Below, piece after piece: positions 27,117 through 36,588 of a DNA stretch of 64,000 nt. The stretch comes from Nostoc sp. MG11 (GTDB lineage: Bacteria; Cyanobacteriota; Cyanobacteriia; Cyanobacteriales; Nostocaceae): positions 1 through 64,000 of the forward strand of contig NZ_JACXXN010000014.1 in NCBI RefSeq assembly GCF_014904695.1. Direction: 5' to 3'. The notes below the pieces were generated by a model that did not search any database, was not told the origin of the DNA, and saw nothing but the letters and a program-made list of their open reading frames with translations. Made by a program: the position numbers and the translations under genes. How positions within the stretch are numbered: the stretch's first letter is position 1; each line of letters starts with the position of its first letter.

Positions 27117-28565
27117 ATGAAAACAGCAAAATTACCCAAGCAGCGTAACCTTTGGTTTGAAAGATTGATGGCAATTACTGCCACAGTAAATTTAGGTTTA
27201 GTTTTGTTTGATTTAAGTTACGTGCCTGGGCGAGATTTCTACTTGCGAAGACTTCCCCAAGTTACCCAGATTTATGATCAAATTAAAGGTATTGAACCCC
27301 ATCGAGACACGAACAGATATCTGGAAACGGTAGCCGCCTTAGAAGAAGAAGTAAGCCAAGTAGGGTTACAGTCGCCTCAAGTAAAAACCAAGCTAGAGGA
27401 AATAAGGCGTCTGAGCAGCGAGATGATTGACAGCAATCCGTTTGCGGGAGTGGATAAGAGTGGTACTCTGGAAAAAATCAAAAATCGGATGCGCGATCGC
27501 ACCAGAGAAGAATCTGCAAAACGGGCCTTTGCCACTTTTTGGAGTCAGCCGTACCTATCGCAAAATGGCTGGAAACAAGAAATTAATTTTTTTAACCAGA
27601 AAATTCGTCCCCTAATTGCCGTTAATTACTACCGCAGAATTGGGGAAAATGGCGAATTTATTGATGATTTCTGGATCATTGACTTACCGTTTGTGATTTT
27701 ATTTGGCGTCGAATTGCTAGGGCGAACCTTCTCCATCAAACGCCAACATCCAGGTTTAAGCTGGTTAGAAGCAGTGTTGTGGCGGTGGTATGACCTGTTC
27801 TTGCTGATACCCTTTTGGCGGTGGTTGCGAATCATACCCGTATTAATTCGCCTCGATCAAGCGCGGATATTAGATCTTCATTTGGTGCGGCGGCAAATTC
27901 ATCAAGGGATTGTTGCCAATTTTGCCGAGGAAATCACAGAAATTGTCGTAGTCAGGGTGATTAACCAAATCCAGGGTTCAATTCAGCGGGGTGAGTTAAT
28001 GCGTTGGCTATTGCAAAAAGATAACCTGCGTCCCTACATAGATATTAATAACGTGAATGAAGTCGAAGCGATCGCAGGTCTTTTAGTGCAAACAATTGTC
28101 TATCAAGTGCTGCCCAAAATCCAACCAGAGATCGTTGCCATTTTGCGCCACAACATTGAAACTACCTTGCATCAAGTGCCTATCTACCGCAATCTCCAAA
28201 ACTTTCCTGGCGTGGGACAAGCACAAAGCCAGCTCAGCGAACAACTGGCAACTCAAATCATAACTAACCTGTACAGCGCTCTCGTTAGCGCTGTCAAAGA
28301 TCCTGTTGGTGCAAAACTCTCCGGTCAATTGGTACAAAGCTTCAGCGAAGCCTTGGGAGCAGAAGTGCAGAAAAAACAAGTACTCTCAGAAATTCAGAGC
28401 TTACTTTTTGACTTCTTAGAGGAAATTAAGCTCAACTACGTCCAGCGTTTATCCCAAGAAGATATAGACCAAATTATCGAACAAACTAGGCATCTACGAA
28501 CACAAGCATCAGTTCCAACACTGGTAGATAAAGCGACTGCTCTCCCAAAAACTAGAAAAAGATAA
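27117..28565 (+). CDS. Conserved cyanobacterial membrane protein, function unknown
   Basis: The 482-residue protein has one N-terminal helix (LMAITATVNLGLVLFDLSYV), a charged alpha-helical segment (about 45-140), a central pair of membrane helices around 190-250 (FWIIDLPFVILFGVELLG, then WYDLFLLIPFWRWLRIIPVL) and a long soluble C-terminal part rich in amphipathic helices. The pattern of an acidic helix then a basic RWYDLFLLIP...RLD...RILDLHLVRR segment is loosely like ion-channel voltage sensors, but no selectivity filter is visible. I recall homologues only as hypothetical proteins. It ends about 115 bases before the rimP leader. Confidence 0.65.
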   Translation: MKTAKLPKQRNLWFERLMAITATVNLGLVLFDLSYVPGRDFYLRRLPQVTQIYDQIKGIEPHRDTNRYLETVAALEEEVSQVGLQSPQVKTKLEEIRRLSSEMIDSNPFAGVDKSGTLEKIKNRMRDRTREESAKRAFATFWSQPYLSQNGWKQEINFFNQKIRPLIAVNYYRRIGENGEFIDDFWIIDLPFVILFGVELLGRTFSIKRQHPGLSWLEAVLWRWYDLFLLIPFWRWLRIIPVLIRLDQARILDLHLVRRQIHQGIVANFAEEITEIVVVRVINQIQGSIQRGELMRWLLQKDNLRPYIDINNVNEVEAIAGLLVQTIVYQVLPKIQPEIVAILRHNIETTLHQVPIYRNLQNFPGVGQAQSQLSEQLATQIITNLYSALVSAVKDPVGAKLSGQLVQSFSEALGAEVQKKQVLSEIQSLLFDFLEEIKLNYVQRLSQEDIDQIIEQTRHLRTQASVPTLVDKATALPKTRKR

Positions 28566-28723
28566 ATGCAGAGCAAGGGAAGCAACGAGAAGAGGAGCAG
28601 GGCGAATAAACTGACCCTTGACCAAATGACTCTTGACTATCAAAGAAATGCGCTAAACTCAAATTAGGGGCGAACTATCATGGTTCGTCACAAGACTTCT
28701 TGGAAGATATTCCTATCGCAGGA

Positions 28724-28747
28724 AGTGGGTCGATGCCCACTTTTTTT
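28724..28747 (+). promoter_or_regulatory. Terminator-like hairpin in the rimP leader
   Basis: AGTGGG (28724-28729) and CCCACT (28736-28741) enclose TCGATG and are followed by a run of seven T (28741-28747). The hairpin ends 13 bases before the rimP ATG at 28761 and lies inside its presumptive leader, so it looks like an attenuator of the rimP-nusA operon rather than the end of the previous gene. Confidence 0.6.
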
Positions 28748-28760
28748 ATTGAATTTTCGC

Positions 28761-29222
28761 ATGACTCATCCCTTAGTCCCACAAATTATTGATTTGGCGA
28801 CACCAGTAGCAGAAGAACTGGGGTTGGAAGTTGTTGGTGTAGTTTTTCACACTAACCAACGTCCGCCAATATTGCGGGTAGATATCCGCAATCCTCAGCA
28901 AGATACTGGGTTGGATGATTGTGAGAGGATGAGCCGTGCTTTAGAAGCCTTCTTAGATGCAGCGGAAATCGTTCCAGATGCTTATGTCTTGGAAGTGTCT
29001 AGTCCTGGTATTTCACGGCAACTAGTCACCGACAGGGAATTTATTTCCTTTAAAGGATTTCCTGTAATCATCTCTACTTCTCCACCCTACGACGGACAGC
29101 AAGAGTGGATTGGTCAATTAATTCGCCGAGATGAGACAAAAGTTTACTTAAACCAAAAAGGTCGTATAGTCGAAATTCCGCGTTCCCTAATTACTAGGGT
29201 GCAGTTGGATGAGCGCCAATAG
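28761..29222 (+). CDS. rimP: Ribosome maturation factor RimP
   Basis: The 153-residue protein is RimP (formerly YhbC/YlxS), which helps mature the 30S subunit. Family marks are [36 protein letters not shown] and the ALEVSSPG-like [13 protein letters not shown], followed by the C-terminal SH3-like domain ([10 protein letters not shown]). ATG 28761 ([10 protein letters not shown]) is chosen because the longer frame from ATG 28680 would run through the T-rich hairpin at 28724-28747. nusA, ylxR and infB follow in the same direction, the classical nusA-infB arrangement. Confidence 0.93.
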   Translation: MTHPLVPQIIDLATPVAEELGLEVVGVVFHTNQRPPILRVDIRNPQQDTGLDDCERMSRALEAFLDAAEIVPDAYVLEVSSPGISRQLVTDREFISFKGFPVIISTSPPYDGQQEWIGQLIRRDETKVYLNQKGRIVEIPRSLITRVQLDERQ

Positions 29223-29547
29223 GTGATTTTGGATTTTAGACTTTGCAGAAAGTCTGTAGCAAGATCCCGCAGGGTGCAGCGGCTTCTGACGCTCCTACGT
29301 CGCCTTAAGAGAAGCCACTCGTAGAAAAGCTTCTCGTAGAGAAGTCTTTAGGCTACGTTATCCGTTAACACAGTGGCTCAACTTTCCAAGACAGATTTTG
29401 GATTGAGGACTGGTGATGTAATTAGGTAATGGGAAATGGGAAACCGAGCCACAATTACCTATTACTAATCACCATCCCTTATCTAAATCTAAAATTTAAA
29501 ATCCAAAATTGCGCTGGGTGCTTACATAAAACGTAAGGAGATTGCTT
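29223..29547. repeat. Repeat-rich spacer between rimP and nusA
   Basis: Bases 29240-29350 hold short-repeat sequence with TAGAAAAGCTTCTCGTAGAG-like palindromes. Bases 29412-29473 form a long imperfect inverted repeat (GGTGAT...AGGTAAT against ATTACCTATT...ATCACC). No gene is present. A spacer over 300 bases inside this normally tight cluster suggests miniature-element insertions. Confidence 0.5.
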
Positions 29548-30831
29548 ATGTCAATGGTTACTTTACCTGGATTAAAAGAATTAATTGAAAGTATAAGTCG
29601 CGAGCGTAATTTACCCCGTCTTGCAGTTCAATCAGCTATTAGAGAAGCATTACTCAAGGGTTACGAACGTTATCGTCGTGCCCAAAATTTAGAACGCAAA
29701 CAGTTTGACGAAGATTATTTTGATAATTTTGAAGTAGAACTTGATATTGAAGGCGAAGGGTTTCGCGTTCTCTCCACTAAAACCATTGTCGAAGAAGTCA
29801 GCAACTCAGACCATCAGATTTCCCTAGACGAAGTTCAATTAGTAGCTCCTGAAGCGCAGTTAGGGGACTCTGTAGTGCTGGATGTTACCCCAGATCAAGG
29901 AGAATTTGGTCGCATGGCAGCGATGCAGACCAAGCAGGTACTAGCGCAAAAACTACGGGATCAACAACGTCAGATGGTGCAAGAAGAGTTCCAAGATTTA
30001 GAAGGAACTGTCTTGCAAGCAAGAGTTTTGCGGTTTGAGAGACAATCTGTGATTCTGGCAGTTACCTCTGGCTTTGGTCAGCCAGAGGTAGAAGCCGAAT
30101 TACCCAAGCGGGAACAGCTACCCAACGATAATTATCGGGCAAATGCCACATTTAAAGTCTATCTCAAAAAAGTTTCCCAAGGTCAGCAACGGGGGCCGCA
30201 GTTGCTCGTATCTCGCGCCGATGCTGGTTTGGTAGTTTATCTTTTCGCCAACGAAGTACCGGAAATTGAAGATGAAGTGGTGCGGATTGTCGCCGTAGCG
30301 CGGGAAGCTAACCCCCCCTCCCGTTACGTGGGCCCCCGGACTAAAATAGCAGTAGACACTCTTGATCGCGATGTTGACCCAGTAGGTGCTTGTATTGGAG
30401 CACGGGGATCGCGGATTCAAGTGGTAGTCAACGAATTGCGGGGTGAAAAAATAGATGTGATTCGCTGGTCTCCAGACCCAGCAACATACATTGCCAACGC
30501 CTTGAGTCCAGCACGGGTAGACGAAGTGCGCCTGATGGATCCAGAAACTCGACAAACTCACGTACTAGTAGCTGAAGACCAATTGAGTTTAGCTATTGGC
30601 AAAGAAGGACAAAATGTTCGTTTGGCTGCCCGCTTGACTGGTTGGAAAATTGACATTAAAGACAAAGCTAAGTATGATTACGCGGCAGAAGATGCCAAGT
30701 TTGCAGCCTCACGAGCCAAATATCAACAAGAGCAAGAAGATTATGACATTGATTATGAGGAACTAGAGGACGAAAATCAAGAAGAATTAGAATTAGAGGA
30801 TGATAATTTTGACACTAATAATGAGGAATAA
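29548..30831 (+). CDS. nusA: Transcription termination/antitermination factor NusA
   Basis: The 427-residue protein has the NusA N-terminal polymerase-binding domain ([20 protein letters not shown]), an S1 domain (about 130-200, [17 protein letters not shown]) and two KH domains ([52 protein letters not shown]), then a very acidic tail ([20 protein letters not shown]). It lacks the C-terminal repeats of enterobacterial NusA, as usual in cyanobacteria. ATG 29548 is supported by AAGGAG at 29535-29540. Confidence 0.95.
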   Translation: MSMVTLPGLKELIESISRERNLPRLAVQSAIREALLKGYERYRRAQNLERKQFDEDYFDNFEVELDIEGEGFRVLSTKTIVEEVSNSDHQISLDEVQLVAPEAQLGDSVVLDVTPDQGEFGRMAAMQTKQVLAQKLRDQQRQMVQEEFQDLEGTVLQARVLRFERQSVILAVTSGFGQPEVEAELPKREQLPNDNYRANATFKVYLKKVSQGQQRGPQLLVSRADAGLVVYLFANEVPEIEDEVVRIVAVAREANPPSRYVGPRTKIAVDTLDRDVDPVGACIGARGSRIQVVVNELRGEKIDVIRWSPDPATYIANALSPARVDEVRLMDPETRQTHVLVAEDQLSLAIGKEGQNVRLAARLTGWKIDIKDKAKYDYAAEDAKFAASRAKYQQEQEDYDIDYEELEDENQEELELEDDNFDTNNEE

Positions 30832-30976
30832 TTTACTAGCCTCTGGCGTTCTGGTAATGTTGAATGCATTGCCAGTCTTAACAATTACTTCTTGCAAGGT
30901 ACCTTGATATAAGTAAAAATTGGCAAAAAAAACTTTTTTTACAACCAAACTGCTGACATAAGGTTGCAGAGAACCG

Positions 30977-31246
30977 ATGAAACCAAATTATCGGCGCTGT
31001 ACTAGTTGCCGCAAAGTAGGCTTAAAAGAAGAGTTTTGGCGGATTGTCCGCGTCTTTCCGTCGGGGAAGGTACAATTAGATATGGGCATGGGGCGTTCTG
31101 CCTATATTTGTCCGCAAGTGAGCTGCCTACAAGCGGCTCAAAAAAAAAATCGACTAGGGCGATCGCTACATGCATCAGTGCCAGAAGCACTGTATCAAAC
31201 ATTGTGGCAGCGTCTAGCCCAAAGCAATAGCCAAAAGAAAACTTAA
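30977..31246 (+). CDS. ylxR: YlxR-family nucleic-acid-binding protein
   Basis: The 89-residue protein is YlxR (DUF448): RRCTSCRKVGLKEEFWRIVRV near the start and the GRSAYICP...SCLQAAQKKNRLGRSL block. YlxR sits between nusA and infB in most bacteria, binds RNA or DNA, and has been proposed to be a transcriptional regulator and an RNase P partner in some species. Here it keeps that position. ATG 30977 gives the usual start. Confidence 0.9.
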   Translation: MKPNYRRCTSCRKVGLKEEFWRIVRVFPSGKVQLDMGMGRSAYICPQVSCLQAAQKKNRLGRSLHASVPEALYQTLWQRLAQSNSQKKT

Positions 31247-31679
31247 TTGGAACAACTTTGTGGCGGTAATCCAAAAGAGGAATTGTGCCGAAAGCCGAAC
31301 TAATTGTGCTTTCATCACACCCTCTGCGATTGGTAGGGTTAGTGCCAAAATAGTAAATGGGTGTAATAGGCAAGTAGCTCTCCAATAAAAAGAGGGGCGA
31401 AGCAATACTCCCAACAAGATTTACTCAATTGTGTTGTGGAAGACTCAGAATCAGCAAAACAAGAAACTACAAAATGGCAACCTGGTAGCGCTCAGGCGCA
31501 ATTCAGCGTCAACCGTCTTTCCTGGCGGGGACGCCAGCGTTAAATCGAAACATCTCTCTTTCCTGATTGGAGGCACCGACAAAATCACTAAGGGCAACCA
31601 AAAAACAGTAATCAAAGGATGGAGATGTCGCAAACCAGGCAACCATCCGCTAAAACTGTAAATTAAAGGGGAAGAGTGG
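31247..31679. other. 433-bp spacer ahead of infB
   Basis: No coding frame here is convincing. CTGGCG/CGCCAG (31522-31537) forms a small hairpin within a repeat-like segment (31480-31550). The spacer may act as a long infB leader. A ribosome site GGGGAAGAG lies close to ATG 31680. Confidence 0.4.
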
Positions 31680-34600
31680 ATGAACAACGGCAAAGTTAGA
31701 ATCTACGAATTATCAAAGGAATTGAATTTGGATAACAAAGAGCTATTAGCAATTTGCGACCAGCTCAACATTGCGGTCAAAAGCCATAGCAGCACGATTT
31801 CAGAATCGGAGGCAGAACGTATCCGTTCGGCTGCGGAAAAACTCGCGGCTACAAATGGAACACCCAAAAAGGAATTAGGTATAACTACTCATAAACCAAA
31901 TTCGCCACAAAATGGCGGACGTAACCGACCTGCTCCACCTCACAAACAACAAATTTTGGAAATTCGTAAACCCAAAATATTGAGAAATCCTACCTCCAAC
32001 GCCCCAGAGGCGTCAGTCGCTACCAATACCCAAGCTGCCTTGTCTGAAGCTAATCCTCCTTCACCTCCACGGCCCTTCGCTACACCTGTCTCACCCATGC
32101 AGCCGACGGCACCAATTCGACCTATAACCCGGAATCAGCCTGAAACCGCACAACAATCTACTGTCATAGATGCGGATCAAAAGCCTAATACAGATCAGAC
32201 ACCGGAAAAAACAGTTCCACCCAGACCAAAACCAGAAAAAGCTCAAAAACCGCAACTGGTTGCTCCACCGTCAAGACCATTGACAGAAGAACCGCAGGCA
32301 GATGAGCCGCAATCTCAGGCAGACAAACCCGTACTTAAACGCGATCGCCCACGGCGAGTCGAAGATGATCGCGATCAAGTCAAGCCAAAAGTCGCTAAGC
32401 TCACAACTGACCAAACCCCACAAACTGCACCGCAAAGACAGGGCCGTCCCACTCCGCCACCTGTCAAGCCAGAGCATAGGGTGAATAGGCCATCTGCACC
32501 AGCACCATTAGGAGAAGGGCAAAGACCCAGACCAGCACGTCCTGGTGAAGCTGTAGCAGCAATGCCAATAGCTACCCCACCCAGACAGATGTCAGGAGTA
32601 GCGGCGAAATCTGAAGGATTGGGTGATGAGCCAGTTGCACCCGATCTTCTCGATTTGAAACGCCCAACTCCACCCCGTCCCACTAAAGGTGGGAAAAAGT
32701 GGGTAGAAGAAGAAATCATTGACGAAGTCAAAGAAAAGGCAAAGGCCGGCGTCAAAGGCAAGCGAATCAAGCCGATACTTGATGATGAGTTTGAAGAAGA
32801 AGATTTACTGGACGAAGATGGTCTGGAAATACCAGCTACAGTCCAAGTTAGCCTTTCCATCGCCCGTCCTCCCAAACCCAAGGCTGCCCGACCAACACAG
32901 CCAATTGCCGCAGCGGTTGTGAGCACTCCAACTGCCAGAGGTAGTAGAAAGTCTAGTTACAACCGCGACCAAAACCGTCGTCAAGAAACCGAAATCAAGC
33001 GTGAGCGTCCAGAAAAAGTTGTAGTAACAGGCCCGCTGACAGTGCAAGAACTGGCTGACGTTATGGCCGTTGCCGATACGGAGATTGTGAAAATCCTCTT
33101 CCTCAAAGGCATGGCGGTGAGTATCACCCAAAATTTGGATATTCCCACAATTACTCTGGTAGGAAAAGAACTAGAAATAGAAGTCGAAACTGCTGAGCCA
33201 GAAGCAGAAGCTCGGAAAGTCACAGAAATGGTCAGTGCGGAAGACTTGGATTATCTCCACCGCCGTCCGCCAGTAGTGACGATTATGGGTCACGTAGACC
33301 ACGGCAAAACAACTCTACTTGACTCGATTCGCAAAACCAAAGTAGCTGCTGGCGAAGCAGGTGGTATTACCCAACACATCGGTGCATATCATGTAGATGT
33401 GGAACATGAAGGCAAAATGCAGCAGGTTGTCTTTCTGGATACCCCCGGTCACGAAGCCTTTACAGCTATGCGGGCGCGAGGAACGCGGGTAACAGACATT
33501 GCTGTTTTGGTAGTGGCTGCTGATGATGGCGTTCGTCCTCAAACTGTTGAAGCAGTTAGTCATGCTCAAGCTGCCGGAGTGCCAATTATCGTCGCAATCA
33601 ACAAAATCGATAAAGAAGGGGCGCAGCCAGAGCGGGTGAAACAAGAGCTTACCCAGTATGGTCTGACCTCAGAAGACTGGGGCGGTGAGACAATTATGGT
33701 TCCCGTGAGCGCGATCCGAGGCGAAAACCTAGATACGCTTTTAGAGATGATTTTGCTCGTAGCAGAGGTAGAAGAACTCAATGCGAACCCAGACCGCTCC
33801 GCTAAAGGAACGGTGATTGAAGCCCATTTGGATAAAGCTAAGGGAGCAGTTGCTACCCTGCTGATTCAGAATGGTACCCTACACGTAGGAGATATGCTAG
33901 TAGCTGGCTCTGCCTTTGGTAAAGTGCGAGCAATGGTCAATGACAGAGGCGCAAGAGTCGATATCGCTTCTCCCTCCTTTGCAGTTGAGGTATTAGGTTT
34001 AAGTGAAGTACCAGCCGCAGGTGACGAGTTTGAAGTCTTCGAGAACGAAAAAGAAGCCAGAACACTCGCAGCCGACAGAGCCGACAAACAACGCCAATCC
34101 CGCCTCTTACAGGGACGTGTCACCCTCACAACCCTCTCAGCTCAAGCACAAGAAGGCGAGTTGAAAGAACTCAACTTAATCTTGAAAGGAGACGTACAAG
34201 GTTCCGTGGAAGCGATTGTGGGAGCGCTCAAGCAAATCCCGCAAAACGAAGTCCAAATTCGGATGCTGTTGGCTACTGCTGGAGAAATTACCGAGACAGA
34301 TATCGACTTAGCAGCTGCCAGTAACGCTGTGATCATTGGCTTCAATACCACCTTCGCCAGTGGAGCAAGACAAGCCGCCGATGAGGCTGGTGTGGATGTC
34401 CGGGAATACAACATTATCTACAAACTCTTGGAAGACATCCAAGATGCCTTGGAAGGTCTTCTGGAACCAGAGTTGGTGGAAGAACCCTTGGGTCAAACCG
34501 AAGTACGTGCCGTCTTCCCAGTCGGCCGTGGTGCGGTTGCCGGTTGCTATGTTCAATCTGGCAAGCTGATTCGCAACTGCAAAGTGCGGGTGCGTCGTGG

Positions 34601-34784
34601 CAATAAGGTCATCTATGAAGGCGTCCTGGATTCCTTAAAACGGATGAAAGAGGATTCTCGTGAGGTCAACGCCGGTTATGAATGCGGTGTCGGCATTGAT
34701 AAATTCAATGATTGGGTTGAAGGTGACATCATCGAAGCCTACCAGATGGTGACTAAGCGCCGTACTCTCACACTGACGAAATAG
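31680..34784 (+). CDS. infB: Translation initiation factor IF-2
   Basis: The 1034-residue protein delivers initiator tRNA to the 30S subunit. It begins with the IF2-N module ([20 protein letters not shown]), then about 380 residues of proline/charge-rich linker, a second IF2-N-like module ([20 protein letters not shown]), and the GTPase: G1 [13 protein letters not shown]3 DTPGHEAF, G4 [12 protein letters not shown] near G5. Domains II-IV follow and end [10 protein letters not shown]. The long disordered N-terminal region is typical of cyanobacterial IF-2. It is the last gene of the nusA cluster, or co-transcribed with the membrane protein at 34987. Confidence 0.97.
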   Translation: MNNGKVRIYELSKELNLDNKELLAICDQLNIAVKSHSSTISESEAERIRSAAEKLAATNGTPKKELGITTHKPNSPQNGGRNRPAPPHKQQILEIRKPKILRNPTSNAPEASVATNTQAALSEANPPSPPRPFATPVSPMQPTAPIRPITRNQPETAQQSTVIDADQKPNTDQTPEKTVPPRPKPEKAQKPQLVAPPSRPLTEEPQADEPQSQADKPVLKRDRPRRVEDDRDQVKPKVAKLTTDQTPQTAPQRQGRPTPPPVKPEHRVNRPSAPAPLGEGQRPRPARPGEAVAAMPIATPPRQMSGVAAKSEGLGDEPVAPDLLDLKRPTPPRPTKGGKKWVEEEIIDEVKEKAKAGVKGKRIKPILDDEFEEEDLLDEDGLEIPATVQVSLSIARPPKPKAARPTQPIAAAVVSTPTARGSRKSSYNRDQNRRQETEIKRERPEKVVVTGPLTVQELADVMAVADTEIVKILFLKGMAVSITQNLDIPTITLVGKELEIEVETAEPEAEARKVTEMVSAEDLDYLHRRPPVVTIMGHVDHGKTTLLDSIRKTKVAAGEAGGITQHIGAYHVDVEHEGKMQQVVFLDTPGHEAFTAMRARGTRVTDIAVLVVAADDGVRPQTVEAVSHAQAAGVPIIVAINKIDKEGAQPERVKQELTQYGLTSEDWGGETIMVPVSAIRGENLDTLLEMILLVAEVEELNANPDRSAKGTVIEAHLDKAKGAVATLLIQNGTLHVGDMLVAGSAFGKVRAMVNDRGARVDIASPSFAVEVLGLSEVPAAGDEFEVFENEKEARTLAADRADKQRQSRLLQGRVTLTTLSAQAQEGELKELNLILKGDVQGSVEAIVGALKQIPQNEVQIRMLLATAGEITETDIDLAAASNAVIIGFNTTFASGARQAADEAGVDVREYNIIYKLLEDIQDALEGLLEPELVEEPLGQTEVRAVFPVGRGAVAGCYVQSGKLIRNCKVRVRRGNKVIYEGVLDSLKRMKEDSREVNAGYECGVGIDKFNDWVEGDIIEAYQMVTKRRTLTLTK

Positions 34785-34986
34785 TGCTGAGCAATGAGTG
34801 CTGAGTTACCGAAGTTTGGATCGCCGGAAGCCGGCGCTCCAACTTCTCGCTGACGTAAAAGTTAAGAGTGCTGAGTTTAAAACAGTTTTTAGTTCAAAAC
34901 TCAAAATTCAAAACTTGAAAATCAACACTTAGTACTCAGACATCTGAACTTTGGTTATTCAGAACTCAAGACTGATAACTTGATAT

Positions 34987-35598
34987 ATGCCCTCATTTCG
35001 CTCTGAACCTATCTTGTGGATTCACGTTGCTGGATTGGCAACGTTGCCTATTTTTTTGGTGCTGTGCTTATTGTTCCTGTCTGTGGGTGACCCACTGTTG
35101 CCAATGTGGATGGAGCTGTTCCTAGTGGCCGCCATTGGTATTGTTCCTCTGCTGTGGATTCAGCTACGCCGCCCTTTTTATATATTTGCGATTTTGGGAA
35201 TAGCCTTAAAACCAGAAAATCTGACAGAGAGGCAGCGAAAAATTCTCTGTTTAATTAATACAAAGTTAAATCGGATGCTATCGCTGCTAGCAGCAGTATT
35301 ATTAGTATGGGTGCTGTGGCATCTTTATCAAGTTGCCCCAATGGTAGCCAATGTAGCTAAATTTTTACCACAATGGCGTAGTCTGGGGCTACTGCTTGCT
35401 GCTTTAGCTTTTTTAGCAAGTAATCTATTTTTACAAATTCCTGTGAGTGTCGCACGAATTTTAGTGACTAATGACACAGATTTTGCAGCCGCAGAACCAT
35501 TATCTTTAGAAAAGATTAAGCAGGATTTCACAATTTTAGGGGTACGGGTTAATCGAATCTTGCCCCGTTTGGATCTGGAAGTTAAAACTGAGGAATGA
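34987..35598 (+). CDS. Low-complexity-tail-type membrane protein of the infB locus
   Basis: The 203-residue protein has about four hydrophobic helices and opens with SEPILWIHVAGLATLPIFLV, which I recall from a cyanobacterial family annotated 'low-complexity tail membrane protein' that commonly follows infB. The C-terminal part (LSLEKIKQDFTILGVRVNRI) is soluble and here not obviously low-complexity. Function is unknown. It is separated from infB by about 200 bases of short repeats and is followed six bases later by a 65-codon gene. Confidence 0.7.
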   Translation: MPSFRSEPILWIHVAGLATLPIFLVLCLLFLSVGDPLLPMWMELFLVAAIGIVPLLWIQLRRPFYIFAILGIALKPENLTERQRKILCLINTKLNRMLSLLAAVLLVWVLWHLYQVAPMVANVAKFLPQWRSLGLLLAALAFLASNLFLQIPVSVARILVTNDTDFAAAEPLSLEKIKQDFTILGVRVNRILPRLDLEVKTEE

Positions 35599-35604
35599 GG
35601 AACT

Positions 35605-35802
35605 ATGGCTCGAATTCCAGCTTCTAGCGATCGCCAAATTTCTCCTGATACTGAAATTTGGTACAACCTCAAGTACGCAATTTCTGCAAGTTCCGGCTTT
35701 CAACGCTGGCAGCTAGAACGCGATGCTCAATTACAGGGGCTTCGCCTGGAACAGCAGGTACAGCGGTATTTAAGAGAAACTTTAGAGACTTTAGCTTACT
35801 AA
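35605..35802 (+). CDS. Small conserved-looking cyanobacterial protein
   Basis: The 65-residue protein starts six bases after the preceding stop, with GAGGAAC directly upstream, so it is probably translated from the same mRNA. It is hydrophilic and helical (YNLKYAISASSGFQRWQLER then LRLEQQVQRYLRETLETLAY), with no membrane segment or metal motif. I recognise no function. Its stop codon overlaps the stop codon of the convergent gene at 35799. Confidence 0.65.
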   Translation: MARIPASSDRQISPDTEIWYNLKYAISASSGFQRWQLERDAQLQGLRLEQQVQRYLRETLETLAY

Positions 35803-36335
35803 AAACCAAATAAATTTTCTAGGCTTGTTTGCAAGCGACGAAGTTGACGGTAGGCACTCTCCAAGCGATCGCCATCAGCTTCGACTTCTGTAGTGGGGTA
35901 ATTTTCAATAATTTCGATTAACGACACTTGCCCATCTTGACTTGCAGAAAGAACCAAAGCAGCACGTATAGCCTGTCGATCTGCTCTGCGAGACGGTGTA
36001 TGAATAACTTCACTAATTTGATCCAAAATAACATTACCAACCGGGCTATTGAGTACTCTATCCACAAACACAGGATTTACCTTCACTGGTTGAGTTAAAT
36101 ACTGACGAATTGCTCTGGGATTTTGTCGCGCCAAAGCTAAATTAACTCTTAATGAACGTGAGAGTTCGCCTGTTTGGGCAAAAGTGGATAGCTCCTCTAC
36201 TGAAAGTGATTCACGGAAGATACCGTACTTGAGCACCATTCGTTCAGCAGCGAAGGCAGGAGCGCTGAAGATTAAAAGACAAGTGGTAAGGACTAAAACT
36301 AAGACTCGACGTAGGGCCAAAAATTGACAACGCAT
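35799..36335 (-). CDS. Exported stand-alone DUF1400-domain protein
   Basis: The 178-residue protein has a signal peptide (VLVLVLTTCLLIFSAPAFA, ending near residue 29). The mature part begins AERMVLKYGIFRESLSVEEL and matches the DUF1400 module, normally found in front of cyanobacterial alpha/beta hydrolases. No hydrolase domain is present, so this is a stand-alone periplasmic version of unknown role. It converges on the small gene at 35605; the two stop codons share the bases CTAA. Confidence 0.75.
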   Translation of the reverse strand: MRCQFLALRRVLVLVLTTCLLIFSAPAFAAERMVLKYGIFRESLSVEELSTFAQTGELSRSLRVNLALARQNPRAIRQYLTQPVKVNPVFVDRVLNSPVGNVILDQISEVIHTPSRRADRQAIRAALVLSASQDGQVSLIEIIENYPTTEVEADGDRLESAYRQLRRLQTSLENLFGF

Positions 36336-36588
36336 TTCCTTTAATTTCCAAAAGGGTTACTTTTACTGGATAATATTCCAGGAAAATTAGTTGTAGCATC
36401 TGGCTCTAGGTATCCACTCGCGGGTAATTTTCAGAAATCAACAGTATAAGTTCTGTGATCTATCTAAGGAATTTAGCTGAATTAGTGCTAATCATCCGGT
36501 ATAGTTTTGCATGGGTTTTACAGCTACATGGCTGCTACCTTCAACCTTGTTCAACGTACCTTAATTCAGCACATCACAGACTTTAAAA

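Noticed and set aside
27117-28565. Potassium-channel or ion-channel assignment for the 482-residue membrane protein
   Set aside because: Helix placement is loosely similar, but no TVGYG-like filter or pore helix is visible.
28680-28760. N-terminal extension of rimP from ATG 28680
   Set aside because: The extension would be translated through a terminator-like hairpin and T-run and does not resemble RimP N-termini.
31431-31661. 76-codon frame ahead of infB
   Set aside because: It covers repeat-like sequence with a small palindrome, and its composition is not protein-like.
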